Positions 13,058 to 26,261 of a stretch of 64,000 nt of DNA are shown here, one piece after another. The first letter of the stretch is position 1. Each line of letters starts with the position of its first letter. The stretch comes from Lytechinus variegatus. Taxonomy: Eukaryota > Echinodermata > Echinoidea > Temnopleuroida > Toxopneustidae. The notes beneath the pieces were generated by a model, which was given only the letters and a program-made list of their open reading frames with translations, did not search any database and was not told where the DNA came from. The DNA is taken from assembly GCF_018143015.1 (NCBI RefSeq), contig NC_054751.1, forward strand, positions 14,059,292-14,123,291, read 5' to 3'. The position numbers and the translations under genes were made by a program.

Positions 13058-14635
13058 TTGCTTAAGGGTATAAGTGTCGTGGCACTGTGGCAGGGGGTTG
13101 AACTGAAGATTTTCATGCATCTAGTCGGGCACCCTAGACCACTCTGCCACAGAACCTCAAATGAAGTTGCAGGAAGTCCTGAAAAAAAATGCTCTTTTAC
13201 TATGGTGCTTGTTTAATTCAAGTTAGTCAAGGAGGGGGGGGGGTAATTAATTGATTTCCAATTCTTGCTGTTAACTGATTGTCAATTGCCCTATTTTCTT
13301 TGCATAGCATCTATGTTAAACATTGTATGTAGATATATATTATATTTATTCTCTTGAACAATTATTTAGTTGCCAATAGATTTTTTTTTCATTGTGATCG
13401 TTATTTTAATTGTTAAATTTAGCACCTTCTTTGCATTGATATGCAGACTACATAAGGACATCCTATCTTTGAATTTAAAGTAATGCCAGAAACTGTGTTT
13501 ATCCTAGTTTGACCAACACTGCTAAAATTTATCTATGGCATTGTGCACATTCATAATGATTTCCAAGGATTCTCCCAGGCATGACTGAGGTTAAAACTTG
13601 CTGAAAACACGGTTTTAAAAATTCTAAAGCAGAAAGAATGCCAAAATTCTATAATTTGCAACATCAAAGAAAGTATAGTATGCCCATTAGTTGTATAATG
13701 TGATGTGGCAATATTGAATGTACATGAAAACAGTGGAGTTCACTTTAGAATAAGTGTTATAAGAAACTCTTATGTGTTCTTATAGGTTATATACTATTCC
13801 ATCACTTAAATGCTTTTTTGTTTTCACTCTTCATAATCCATAGTATTGTAACAGATTCAAAGTTTTGACCCTGATGAATTTGTGACAAGGTTCCATGTAT
13901 GTCATGTTATTCTTCGTTTATTTTCATATGGGTTGCTCACTATAGCCCATTTTGCCATATTTTACTTTCTAAAGCCTTGTTCAAATGATATTGCATTATT
14001 TTTGTGTTAAACTCTTGTAACTCGTTTATGATGAAATAATTTTCAGAAGTATATACTGTAATAAGAACAAGATTATTCTTGTATTTACTGTTCTCGGAGT
14101 GTATTAAATGCACAAACCTTTTTAAATAATGGAGGTTGCATGACAGAACAATTTGGTTGTTCGGGTATGTGAGAATTGTTGAAAGAAATTTGAACAGAGT
14201 GATACTGGGATCAATATAAATATGAATCCTTGATCGTATTTACTGTTCCTAATAATTGTTGATTCAGAGAATGCAGCTATTAAAGAATACATATTAAAAT
14301 CTAATGTTAAAAGTTCATTTTTGCTTTGTAGTGTAGTGTCTTGATTTATTGTTGAACTGTACACCCTCCTCTCTCTCCTTCACCCCACAATAAGATTATG
14401 CTCTTTTTTGCCCTCATTGTGACATCACTCTGATTAGATCTCATATTACTACCTTCTATCTTGAATGGCACTGCTTGTTCTATTGATCAATCCTTATTTC
14501 TTTCTTTGTGGGGGTCACCTTTTTAGTTAAACATTTCTTTAATTTTTCAATTCTGATTCTGATTTCCTAGGATACTCCCCGGCATAACTGAGGGTAATAC
14601 TTACAGTTAACATGGGTTAACCTAGACATACCATA
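13058..14635. other. Intergenic stretch without recognised genes
   Basis: AT-rich sequence with a poly-G run near 13233. I see no coding exon or RNA gene. It may hold distal 3' UTR of either convergent gene. Confidence 0.5.
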
Positions 14636-14643
14636 CTATATGG

Positions 14644-15508
14644 CAGGGGGTTCTCAATCTACGGCCCGCAGGCCGGATCCGGCCCGCGAGACTGCTGGGG
14701 GGTTTTTTAATCACTTTTTAAGTCACAATATGAAACATATCTCAATATAATTTAATGGTGTATCCATGTAGACCTAATCGTAATAAAATGGCAGTAAAAA
14801 AATTTGACTTTTAAACAAAGTTCAGTGGAGTCTGTCTGTTTTATCTTCTTTCTTATATGTCTGTTTGATCTACTGTTCTCACCATGTTTGGATCTACATA
14901 CAGGTGCAAAAGAGCATTTTCCACAATGAACATTTTGAAGAATTAACTCATACCGAAATACCTTGTATTGTCTTTTGACCAGTGAACATTTGCACCAGTG
15001 CCTTCATCTGGTAATTACACCGTTTGTGCCAAGGTTCAAACAACTTGTTGCTGACATAAACAGACAGTGTCACTTTTCCAATTGAAAGTGATAGGAGACT
15101 GACACCCTTATTAGAGTCCACAACAGACATGCTCTATTATTCATTCTACTTTGGCTCCAAAAATATTGATTCTTCAAGACATTATCTGTCTCCCCAGTAC
15201 CAAGTATGTATAGGTACAATTTAGATTCTTTTTAACAAAGTACTACAATTTTGTTATTAATATTGACTCTCGTATTTCGATTTTTTTTCTAATTTTGCCT
15301 GCGTTCCACATGAAACTATTATAGATTTGTTAGATTAAATGCTCCCAAAATAAGGGCCAGATTGCACAAGAGAGCATCTAGGACCCCCGATTGCAAGGGT
15401 CTATGCGCTTCACGCACTTTTTTTTTCTAAGTATCCACTTCACCCTGGCCCTTTCAGGTTTACTTTGAGTCTCATCTGGCCCTTCAAAGAAAAGTTTGAG
15501 AACCCCTG
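14644..15508 (+). mobile_element. Decayed hAT element with 8-bp target duplication
   Basis: The ends are cagggggttctcaa and ttgagaacccctg. The 8-bp flanks 14636-14643 and 15509-15516 are both ctatatgg, the length expected for hAT. A remnant of the transposase C-terminus is legible on the + strand near 14904-15070. One frame gives CKRAFSTMNILK and another gives LTSEHLHQCLHLVITPFVPR, followed by a stop. These match the dimerisation region seen in hAT transposases and domesticated ZBED/GTF2IRD2-like proteins. The rest of the transposase is gone, so the copy is non-autonomous. Confidence 0.87.
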
Positions 15509-15516
15509 CTATATGG

Positions 15517-17973
15517 TATGTCTAGGTGAAACTTAGCAGACCAATAAGCCACTGATGGTAAAGAATGATAATGGCGCATGTATTATAAAATACACAAATC
15601 ATGTTGCCATACAACCATGCGATAGAGATGGTGGTGATTGCACCTACATTACAACACTTCTCCTTTCACAAATCAAAGATTCGTCTTTAGTTTTTCTTGG
15701 TAGCATCCATCACTCGTACTTTTTATCAAAAATTCAGTGTTCTTACCCTTGGACCCAATGGACAAAGTCACATTCATACAAATCCAGCTCAAGTCCAAAA
15801 TGCATGCTACTGATTTGGTTTTAACGGCATGAAGTGATCATTTTGCGGGAATTTCATTTAATTGCAGCTCTTTGTGAAGAGAATCCAAATCTATGTAGAA
15901 TCAACAACAACAATAATAATAATAGAACAAAAATACTCTTTTTGTGTATATATTCATATAGCTCTTTTATTTAAAATAATAAGTGCATCTCATCACAACT
16001 ATACATAAAATATCATTCGGATGCAAACAAATGGCAACCATCCCAATCTGGTTCAAAGTTACTCTTTCATATTATGACAGAGTGAATGTCCAAATTATAT
16101 ATTTCAAAAAGGTATGGAGGTCTGTGTTTAAAATGACAGCCTGGTAGCATTTTTTTATGTAGAAGACAACAGAACAAAACATCAAAGTCAGCTTTGAGCT
16201 GGTAAGGGTCAAGCACACTACTTTCTTGAATGTTACCCTTAAAGACAAGTACAGAAATATGAGTATTGAATTTCAAGTTTAGTTCACAATTTATTTTACT
16301 TCTTATTTCACCATAGAGATTGGATTCTGTTTTCTAATGAATGTAAGAATTTCCATGAATGCAATTGCCACATGAGTTGGGGGGGGGGTCCAATCACTAT
16401 ACACATATATAACATTTTATGAAATATGATCATTAAATAGATCAATATAAAAATATTGCAATCAGACCTTTATTAATGAAATACGATAACAATGTATTTC
16501 AGTTAGTGGTACATTCTTGTACTGAAGGAATACCTACATTAAATCATTTTCCAGTTATACTGGTTTGGGAATTACACAATTAAATTCATGTAAGGGATCA
16601 ATGGCATTGAAATGTTTCTGCCTGCATTTTTTTTTCAGATTCAGATTTCAGATTCGGGGAACCGATTATCACTTCAACTACTGCATGGTTGCCATGACAA
16701 TCTAGCATTTGAAGGAACCAATTCATACCATTTACTTCACATGGGTTAATGTAGTACCAAAGGATCACTATAGTGGGGGAAATGAACCTAATGCTTTTGA
16801 TTCTCTAACTGGAGACTGTCCAATAAACCAAACATCACCTCTACATGTACACAACATAGCTAGAGGGTAACAAACCCATTCATCGACACTGCATTAGTTA
16901 GCTAAAAAGCACACATACAAAACAACATGTCACTCCTGAACCTAATTCTTGTTGATTTCTAACTCCCACAAAGAAACTGAAATGCAAGGTATTCAATATT
17001 ACGCCACTCAAATGCAAATGAAAACATTCGTTTGTGTTGAAAAAATGTGCTATTTGAAATCATCATCAGATGAAAAACTGGCAAATTCGGGCTAATTGAA
17101 AAAAGTTGGATACTAACAAAAATCTTACTTTCCAAAAAACCCTGTTGTTCTTTAAAAGATATTTGCCATAATTTCATCAATAGAATTCTCTCACTTAAAC
17201 CAACTTCCAGTTAGACTTTACCTTAAACTGTTACATGGTAGTTCGCACAATTTTCATTGTCAGCTTACTGTATATTGATTATAAATTTGTTTCAATATAT
17301 AAACATTTGCATATCATCAGCCTTTTATTATTACCTTTCATATAGTACCACTTTAATAACTACCAAAAACGAAGTCTCTATTTGCAAAATGCATGCATCA
17401 CCCATCATTCTAGCTAGGCAAAATCATTCCAGAATCATAGATCAAAGAACAGGAGTTTGGGATAACTTCTTGCAAACATAACTTTAAAAAGGTAGTAAGA
17501 TGAGAGAATTTGTGCTGGCATTTAAATGGGTGTTTTTTTTACCATTTCTTTTTTTTTTTGGGGGGTATAAAGTAGAATTTTACTTTGTAGAATTGGTCAC
17601 AAGGGACCATTTTGGGGCCGGGAAACATAAAGACAAAGCCGTTCATCATCCGTGTATGTAAAGGTCACCACTGATTATAGTAATAGGGGGCTTCAGATTT
17701 GTGACGGAACTTCTGTGACATGCATACATCGCAAAACGTGTTACTTTGCCTCAGAGCATTGCAACTGCTCTTAATCCTTCCCCTAAATCTCTCAAAACGC
17801 TGCTGACCCAACCCGTCATCCTCTCAAATCTATTCCAAGACATCTGTCAGTTGACAAATGGAACTGATTGGTTTAGCACCCTACGGACGACATATTACCA
17901 GTGAATGAAAATTTCTAGATAAAAGTGTACCCGTGGTGTTGTTGGATTCACTGCATTTAAACCTATATAAGAC
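15517..17973 (-). other. Probable 3' UTR and flank of iPGM
   Basis: No coding exon seen. On the minus strand AATAAA occurs at 17329-17324 and 15971-15966, either of which could end the iPGM transcript. The position of the mRNA end is unproven. Confidence 0.4.
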
Positions 17974-20900
17974 CTATACGAGTGAAAATCCTGCCATTTC
18001 CGGGGGGATGTCAGTATCCATTAAACTGAGTACCGTTGGTGCTACGTCCTGGAGAGATGGATTGTGGGTAAAACTAGACTTGAACTTCCTCCCAGAGTTG
18101 TTCATGATGAAAGGTACTGCAAAAGGGAAGGACAAAACGTGATTGATGATCATAAATAATGATGGTGAAGTTGATGGGTAAACTATAACTTTCTAGGTAA
18201 GCTGGACGTAGCTATCTTTCCAAAGCAACACAGAGGAAAGTTGCCGAGTACATCTAGCTTGCCAAGAGAGTGATAATTTGTTTTGTCACCTGAAATCAAG
18301 AGGTGATTATAAGCTTTATATTCCACATTACACAATGCTATAAAAGAAGAAAACCAATATTCATACTTCTCTTTGAGTCCTAAATTTTGACTGAAAAAAT
18401 AACGGTTTCTTTTTCTAAACAGAAACGCACTCAAGTTGACAATTGTTTTACTGCTAGCACATATATACACTGTCCTGAAGTGCTCAGCGAAACACACAAG
18501 TTCCATCACTGTGAGTGATGATTGATAGAGAAACAATAAAAATGATAAGCATTCATTTACATAGAGCAGCTTTTATATGGATATATTCAGCTGCGCTTGT
18601 TCAGAGATCTTTTTACTTATGTAAAACACTTTATCCCATGATTGACTTATGACCAATCCTATAGCAAAGGCCTGTATGTGGAATATAATCACAAATTAAC
18701 ATTTCTTGTTGAATATTTTGTCAAACAGAGATGATTCATATATAGTGTCTATAAAAATCACCCATCACATTCAAGAAAATTTGTAAGATACAAAATGCAT
18801 TTTGTATCTTACAAAGAGGCACTGCATAAATGTAATTTATTATTATTTTTACTATAATTTCAGGCAATCTTAGTCCAATATAATCTGGGCCATTTTGAAA
18901 CTGCATTGCATTGCCAAGGAGAAGTTCACACCTAGTTACCAATAATGCATATAGCACTTCCATTTATTTGAGTGTAGGATAAAAGAGCATTGTCGATTAA
19001 AAGCGTTGCTCACGGGGATAGGTGTCGAGGCCCGGGATCGGACCACAGACTTTCGATGTATAGCCAGACGCCTTAGGCCACTTGGCCACAGCACCGATAG
19101 GGATGAGGGGGCACATGGCTAACTCCCCCCCCCCCCCCCCCGATCTCGTCTCTTCATCAGGCAATCGCAACGAAAACTAGCACATATGTCGGTTGCGACA
19201 TAATCTACAAGAATGGATTATTTTTTATCATTAATTTTACAAAAAGTATTTTTATAACTAATTAACCTTTTAATTTGACTCTTACCTCTCATTGTAGTAT
19301 GCTTTGTGCTCGGGCTACCATCGGGGGCAAGCATGATCTCTGCATTACCATGATCAGCAGTGACAAGGAAGGCATAACCACTCTCTGCACATGCTTGCCT
19401 CATCGTATCAATAGCAACATCTGTCATCGAGGAATAAAACAGATTTAGGAATTTTTCTTTTTTGAAGTATGAATGAAGATAAGTTTGCATTTTCATATAT
19501 TATGAGATGAATACTAAAAAACAAAAAAACATGAAATGCATTGAAGCAAAATAAAACACTGAGGGTGGTCCCTTATCGACTTTGTGTTACAAATAGCTAG
19601 TGTTAAAATTTACTTCTTGAGATAACTACTAACACAGAGAAACTGAAATGTATTAAGAGGAAAAATTCTTATTTAGCTTCTTGGTAACATAAATCATAAA
19701 AATGTGAATGTATTGAGTGGTGAGTATAAAGTGTATTTTATTCAAGTAGACCTATATTAGGGAATTAGTAATTCAAAGATTATATAGCATTATCATGTTT
19801 AGTAAGCTATGATTTGGAAATATTTTTTGCTGTCTCAAATATGCAGGTTCAAGGTCAGAAGAAGTGGGTCATGTGTGTGACTTCACACAAAAGCATGATT
19901 CTGAAAGTTTAATCAGTTATAAATCAATAAAATTTGTATGATTTATGACCATGAAAGTGATGATTGGTCATAATTTCCATCACACACGTGACCAAGAATG
20001 GCCCATTGCAAGACTACACTGATCAAAATATTGCATTGTGGGTAAGGAACCTGGTCATATTTGAGTATTAGCAGACTTGAGGTGGTGCTATACAAGGTAG
20101 CTGGAAGCACTTCCTTTAAAGACAATCAGTGGTATTCTGATAACTAAGCTAGGTTAAACCCTCGTCTAAACTAGAATTTAAAACCACACTACAATGGAAT
20201 GCTGTCTTCATAATGTTCCTTCCATTTTCATGGAAATTATAATGTATCAATACATTCCTTTAAAATCATATATTTGTTTTATTTTATTCTCCCCATTTCA
20301 TGTCTCAAGTTTCTGACATCTTTTTGCAGCAGGGTAAGAATAAGTTTTGATTGGTGAATGAGTTGACAACTGGCACTCCATAAGAGTGTGGTCTAAATTA
20401 AGCCAGGTTTAACTAAACCGTTGCTATCGGAATACCACCCACTGAGAATGGTATACCTGTGGCTTCACAAGCCTTGACAGTGGCTTCATACACTCCTGTA
20501 TGACCAACCATGTCAGGAGGGGCGAGGTTACACATCACAAACGGGAAACGGTTTGATTTTACTACTGATGCTACCTGAGATCGATGGAAAAAGAGAGGGA
20601 TAGGGAGAGAAAGAGGGAGAGAAAACCAGAAACAGAGGGAGAATGAGAAAGATTGAGGGAGAAGATTGAAGATAGAGAGATAATAAGTGAGAAATATCTA
20701 GGCATGATAAAATTTGAGCATGACATAAACGCAGTTACCCACTTCTTGCATTACAGTTGAAGCAAAAGCTAGACTGCCCTAAATGTAATATACTTAGCAT
20801 GCATTACATTATTAATTCACACTGAAAAGTGAGCAAACAGATAAGCATATATGGGACTGTGAACTACTGCTTGAGAGAAAAAAAAGGATCATTTTGAAAT

Positions 20901-23900
20901 CATTGTCACAGCTGAATTTACATTTCAAATAAAGTTTCCCCACCTACTAGGTCCCCAATTCACAAAGAACAGTTTCATACCATCAATTTATGTTGACATT
21001 ACACTCACCTCATCTGCAACACCTTGCACACTCATCTCTGGTTTAAGGTCGTAGGTCGCGACCTTGGGCGAGGGAACCAACTTCCTTTCTTCCCCATCAA
21101 ACTGTTTCTCGACACCACCATTGAAGAAGAAAGTAACATGAGCATACTTCTCTGTCTCTAGAATGGCAGAAGAGATAAGTACATATACACCATAAAGAAT
21201 GCTCTAATATGATCTCATAGGAACTTCACATCACAACTTAACATACATGAAAGCATAGAAAATACTAATATCCTTTTTAAGGTCTATATACTTTTATAAG
21301 TTATGACAATTCAAAAACTTAACCCTGGTTAAGATTTCAAAGTAAACGCCACCGTCACAGTCGGAAAAGCAGCGCCGTCAGAAAATCAGCGTCGACAAGT
21401 ATAGTCTTGCTCTACTGTGCAGGCAAGACAAAAATTACATCTTCCAGGTATTTTCATATTCATTTATCTACACAGAAAGTCATCATTGTGGTCTGAAATT
21501 TTAGAAATCTTTCTTGAGCTTTATTATCTTGTAACAACTATTGACAGTTTACATAAACATGAACATAAAAAAAAGATAAATTGAACAATGATTCAAAATC
21601 ATTTTGTATCGGTCAATACCTGCACAATGATACTGTGGTATTCTTTTTGTTGCTAACCACTCTGCTAAGACGTTCTTTGGGGTTTCCGGAGGAAAGATAA
21701 CTGGAAGGTTGAAACTTGCTTTGTATTCAGTCATACAGGTCACACTCTGATAAGAACAAAAACATTAAAGTAACTGAATTATTAATAAGAAATATGTTAC
21801 TAATAAAATGTTGAGAACTCTAGAATGAAATAAAATATTTTGATATTTGTAAAATACTCAACAGAGATAAAATATTTTGTGTCTACAAGAAGACTCTTCC
21901 ACAATGTGGGGCATGCATGAGTAAATGATAAAAACAATGATGTTGTCATTTGTGCGGGTACCCACTGCTCTACCAGCGGGCCCTGCATAACATAGTACAT
22001 GAATGTTATAATTCTTTTCCTTGTAATGCTGAGCTCCTAGCTTAAAATTAAAGATATTAATTGTAATTCATTGTTGAAACATTTACAAGCATAGTAAACA
22101 TGGGATAGCTTATCTGCTTTTAGCTTTGAATGGAAGTTTGATTCATTGGCAATTCCACAAATTATGATTAATAATGATAGTAACCTGCAACATTTATACA
22201 GCGCTTTTACAATGTTGCCCTGCGCTGCATACTACCACCCTAGCTTTAGCATGGCTATCTTGATTGGATGATCGAGCAAGCAAGAAATATCTTTCTATCG
22301 GGTACACAATAATACCTGGGTGGAGAGTGGCTAACACAGATTAACGCCTTGCCAAAGGACGTGAGTGCTGCGGCGAGATTCAAACACAAAAATTTGTGGT
22401 TCAAAGTCAGGAGATATCCTATCAGCCACAACACCTCTACCTCTGATAGTACGTCCCAACCTCTACAAGTGGACCCCATTGGGCCAAATAAATGACAGGA
22501 CACATGCTCAAGCACCCAGTCACGTGATGATCCATTTCATCATCTTATAGTTGCCCACACTTCAACACTTTCACTTACAATATTCTGGGGGACAACACTC
22601 GTTTCAAAGTTGCGGTTGATGGCAAACGCCTCGACGATCTGCCTCATTCGATCAGCCCTGAAGTCTATAAACATCAATGTGTCACCGTCTCGAATGCATC
22701 CTGACTTATCAACGATGATGGGCGTCAAGAACTCATCCGTTTGTCTTTCGCTACCTTGCTTGTCATATCGAGATTGCACCAACTGGGGAAAAGATGGAGA
22801 AATATGGTATAGAACATGTTCATGTATAAAGTGGTTCAAAAGAAAAATGTAACAAATTTCAAGAGCTACTTTTTGAGCTTGCCGGTCAAAATTTATTACA
22901 TTGCATTACAATTTAGAATGGTCCCTCTGGGAATTTCCAGTGCTCTTCTCTTGTTTTTTTCAGGGCTCCTGTGAGCATTTCAGGGGAAAATTTGCCCTGC
23001 ATCTCTGTGTAATTTTTCCCCGAAGTCGCATAACAGGTGGATAAATTTTCTACGCCATTGAAGTTTAACATTCTCCTTTATCAGAAATCTATCAATAATA
23101 TCATCTGTAAAGAAATCAAATGCCAAACCCTATGGCTACCTTCAAGGGAACATTATCTCTAGTCATAATAGATTTCTGATGACAAAATAAAATCAATTAT
23201 AAACCAACGACAACAACCTTATACTCCATGCCAAAATGAGTAGTTTTAAGGTAACGTTCACATACCTGAATTACATTTTCCTTGGTTGTAGCCTCGCCAA
23301 TACCCTGTACTAAGCCCTCAAATGCAACCTTTATCCTTTCATCTCGTTTATCTCGATCCATTGCATAGTAACGACCCATGACGGTTGCTAGGGAGCCATA
23401 TTGAAGTTCAGCAAGCTTATCTTGAGTTTGCTTCAAGTATTTCACTAGATATTTCAAAATACATTGAGAGCATTATATCAATAATCATTTCTAGTTATAT
23501 TTCTATAAAGATTTCTTTATTTGCAAGGAAAGAAGAGACTGACTTTTGTAATATTGTGTAATAGTAATGATAAAAATATTCTAATGTGAAAGCATCTTCT
23601 AGAGTCTTGGGAAAACTGGGTTTATCATTCTGTATAAATGATGTATGTTACTTATCCATGCATACTAACACTTTTGTCAGTACATTTTTTAGAATTATAT
23701 TCCTCTGTTATGTGTCCAGCATACATATACTGATGGGACTTACAAATCACACTGTCAATATCTGAATATTAAACGATATCTACCAGTTATAATTCAGAAA
23801 CCAGCATTTCAAAAGTGGACAGTACAATTATGATTGTCATGCTCCTACAAAATGAAGAAATACTCGGCAACTTTGACATAATTCACTGGTGTGTTGGCTA

Positions 23901-26236
23901 TGTCAGTAGTGCGTATATCTCACAACCGGAAGGTTAGAAGTTCAAGCTCCAGCCGCATCAGACCAAAAGACTTTAAAACATGGGAGCTGCTGCTACTCTG
24001 TTTGATGTTCAACGATTTCAAAGGGATAGAGCTACATCGATCTGACGCTGCTCAGAGGCTGCCAGGCCCACTATTGATTGGACAAAATTGATTTCAATAG
24101 GATATCTATTTCTGAATTCTGTTTTGAACAATAAAATATGGATTTTCATTGTTTCACTTACCACCGCTGGTAGGGCTTGTGTCTCTACCATCAGCAAAGA
24201 AATGAACAAATGTCTGTGGTACACCAGCTTCTTTCATACCACCAAGCAGAGCAAAGAGATGATTGATGTGGGAATGCACTCCACCATCACTTACCTAGCA
24301 TGTATGAACACAACTCAAGTTACAGGAAAATATCAACTTCTCAAGATCACAAGAATTATTGCTTTCATTTTGCTACTATATCTCTCTCTCTTTCTATTTT
24401 AAATGAACCATCTCAGAGCTGCCACGAAGGGCGATTTTCCTTGATTACATATAAATTACAACTCACTATTATCAGATATGTACACTATGGAAGACTCTTG
24501 AGTAATCACGACAAAAGGGGCCTTTTTTTTGCTACCAAACTCGTGAGCAACCTGACAAAAGCCATTCTGTAGCTTCTATCTATTTCAATTGGCAGTCGAA
24601 ATCACACACTGTTTTACTTGTAAAATGCCTTGAAATATTAGAGCATAGTATGGTGTCAAAATGCAGGGCCATGTTACATAAAACCTAGATAAATGTTATG
24701 ACTAATTGTGCCAGAAATTTTGGGAAAACTACAAAGAGTTATGATCAATTGGATTGTAAATATTGATCGTATTGCTTATGTTACAGGCTCTGAAGAACAG
24801 TGCCATCCAGATTGTTACCAGTGCTTTTCACCAACATAATATAAGCTACTGGAAATCCTTGCATCTAATTGGACGTGAACAAATAAGTTGGTGAAAATTC
24901 ATCATGAAATGCTCCCCTAGACCCTATCTTACACAGAGATACGATGGTCTGATCAATCATTACAATGGACGGCCAGCAACATTTTCTATGATGTATATTC
25001 ATGTATTCACTGTTTTCTTGAACATTCACTGTGCCTCTCTTTGTTTACAAAGGACATTGTGCAAATTTCCTGTAGAAAAAATTACAACACTGATGGATTT
25101 CCATAGTGTTTTGATTGATTGGATCAATCTTAACTCTTTGTAAGACAGGGCACTGATCAGAAGCTTACCAGACCCAGAAGATGCATCCTGCCGTTGCCTG
25201 CTTTAGCCCTTTGGCAAGCATCCACGTAAGCCTTCTGACTGAACAGGGTCTTTTGCTTGATCGCCAAATCGATCTTCACGATACTCTGGTACATGGCACG
25301 GCCAGCACCGATGGTCAGGTGACCGACCTCACTGTTACCCATCAGGCCTTCCGGGAGTCCGACGGCAAGGCCAGAGGCATCCAGAGACACAAACTCACCA
25401 GACTGCTCAGATAGGCCATCCATGACTGGGGTCTTAGCATTCAGGATAGCATTGCCTAAATAGTGGGGGGGGGGGCAGGAGATCATTAAATTCAAGATTC
25501 AATTATTTTTTTTATTTCATTTGTTAAAAAAGATATCCATATACAATGTAATAATCGAAGACAAAAACACAAAACGAAAATCAAAGACACCACTGCAAGT
25601 TATCAAACAAAATATATCTCTTTGATTTTACATATAAAGAAAAGTAATCAATGGAATTTGGGTCACTGCAAATATTCCCAAACAGACTCAAACTTGTCAG
25701 TGAGTTGTATTGTGAAAATTAAATCTAGATCAAACATCAGAATACAATTAGTTCACACTTCTATGGAATGCTACGTTTCAATGTCATCATTCAATATTCC
25801 TAACAAATATAATGAACCACGAATAAATTATTTTCTTAGAACTCAGACTTTCCATTTGTTCTCACTCTGTAACAAAATTAGATTTTAAGTTAATAAGACT
25901 CAGAAGTACAAAAAGACCTGGGCATTGTTGTTTATTTGAAAGAACAGAGAAACAAAAACAGGTTTGCACTTTATTTTTCATAAAACCTGAAATTACTTTA
26001 CAAACAGCTATAGACCTTTTCTTGGGAACAACATGTGAGTCAAATTCTCAATCATTATGAATCCCTTTGGCTAAAGCTAAAATCTGAAATTTTAGATTAA
26101 TATCCTGTACTTTCACAAAATATCTTGTTTTCAAATGTAAATATGCATGATTTGAAATGAAAATTCATTAAAATTCAATACCTCTATAATCCTCTGAGAT
26201 ACCCCAGCCATCGATAACAACCAAGCAGACTTTCAT
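17974..26236 (-). CDS. iPGM: 2,3-bisphosphoglycerate-independent phosphoglycerate mutase, complete, 10 exons
   Basis: Interconverts 3- and 2-phosphoglycerate in glycolysis, using two Mn/Co-type metal ions and a phosphoserine intermediate. Exons in transcript order: 26236-26182, 25455-25169, 24294-24162, 23444-23266, 22782-22579, 21746-21620, 21157-21009, 20574-20457, 19420-19286, 18116-17974. The phases agree and give 509 aa, the usual family length. The start is [12 protein letters not shown] with no extension. Key residues seen: Asp9 (IDGWG), Ser60 nucleophile (MGNSEVGH), His121/His123 (GGVHSH), [20 protein letters not shown], Asp399/His403 (PPDMVGHTG), Asp440/His441 (TADHGN) and His458 (KHTT). 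All expected metal ligands are present, so the enzyme should be active. Ten spliced exons argue that it is a resident animal gene and not bacterial contamination. Confidence 0.95.
18780..18815. repeat. Perfect 36-bp palindrome
   Basis: Zero-spacer palindrome in iPGM intron 9, centred on tgca, with arms containing gtaagatacaaaa. No flanking repeat or target duplication was noticed. Confidence 0.95.
19010..19100 (-). repeat. tRNA-like (class II-like) sequence or SINE head in iPGM intron 9
   Basis: Read on the minus strand it has an A-box-like tggccaagtggcctaagg, a B-box-like ggtccgatccc, and ggtg/cacc at the ends. The anticodon arm does not fold cleanly, so a SINE head or tRNA pseudogene is more likely than a working tRNA. 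Confidence 0.55.
20127..20444. mobile_element. MITE in iPGM intron 8, same family as 10411-10880
   Basis: Inverted ends around gtggtattctgataacta and atcggaataccac, with ggttaaacc-type words inside. Its right edge lies only about 12 bp from the exon 8 donor (20457|20456). Confidence 0.7.
22195..22450 (-). mobile_element. tRNA-derived SINE in iPGM intron 5
   Basis: On the minus strand: A-box-like tgtggctgataggatatc, B-box-like gtttgaatctcgccgcag, then a body containing cgtcctttggcaaggcg and cactctccacccaggt, ending near agcgctgta. This layout is typical of tRNA-derived SINEs in marine invertebrates. Moderately diverged. Confidence 0.75.
23885..24075 (+). mobile_element. Possible second tRNA-derived SINE in iPGM intron 3
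   Basis: Has an A-box-like ttggctatgtcagtagtgcg and a B-box-like agttcaagctcc about 40 bp later. Weaker than the copy at 22195. Confidence 0.45.
24917..25152. mobile_element. MITE in iPGM intron 2, paralogue of 61634-61872
   Basis: About 236 bp. The right end is ggatcaatcttaactctttg followed by taagacagggc; the left end carries the matching inverted words accctatcttac and gtctgatcaatca. The body (tttacaaaggacattgtgca, gatggatttccata) matches the reverse complement of the ANK-TIR intron 5 copy over most of its length. Confidence 0.75.
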
Positions 26237-26261
26237 TATCCCTTGGTATCAATCAACCACC

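Noticed and set aside
12989-13216. 75-residue frame at the edge of the fold-back element
   Set aside because: It starts inside the inverted arm and runs into unrelated flank; chance frame.
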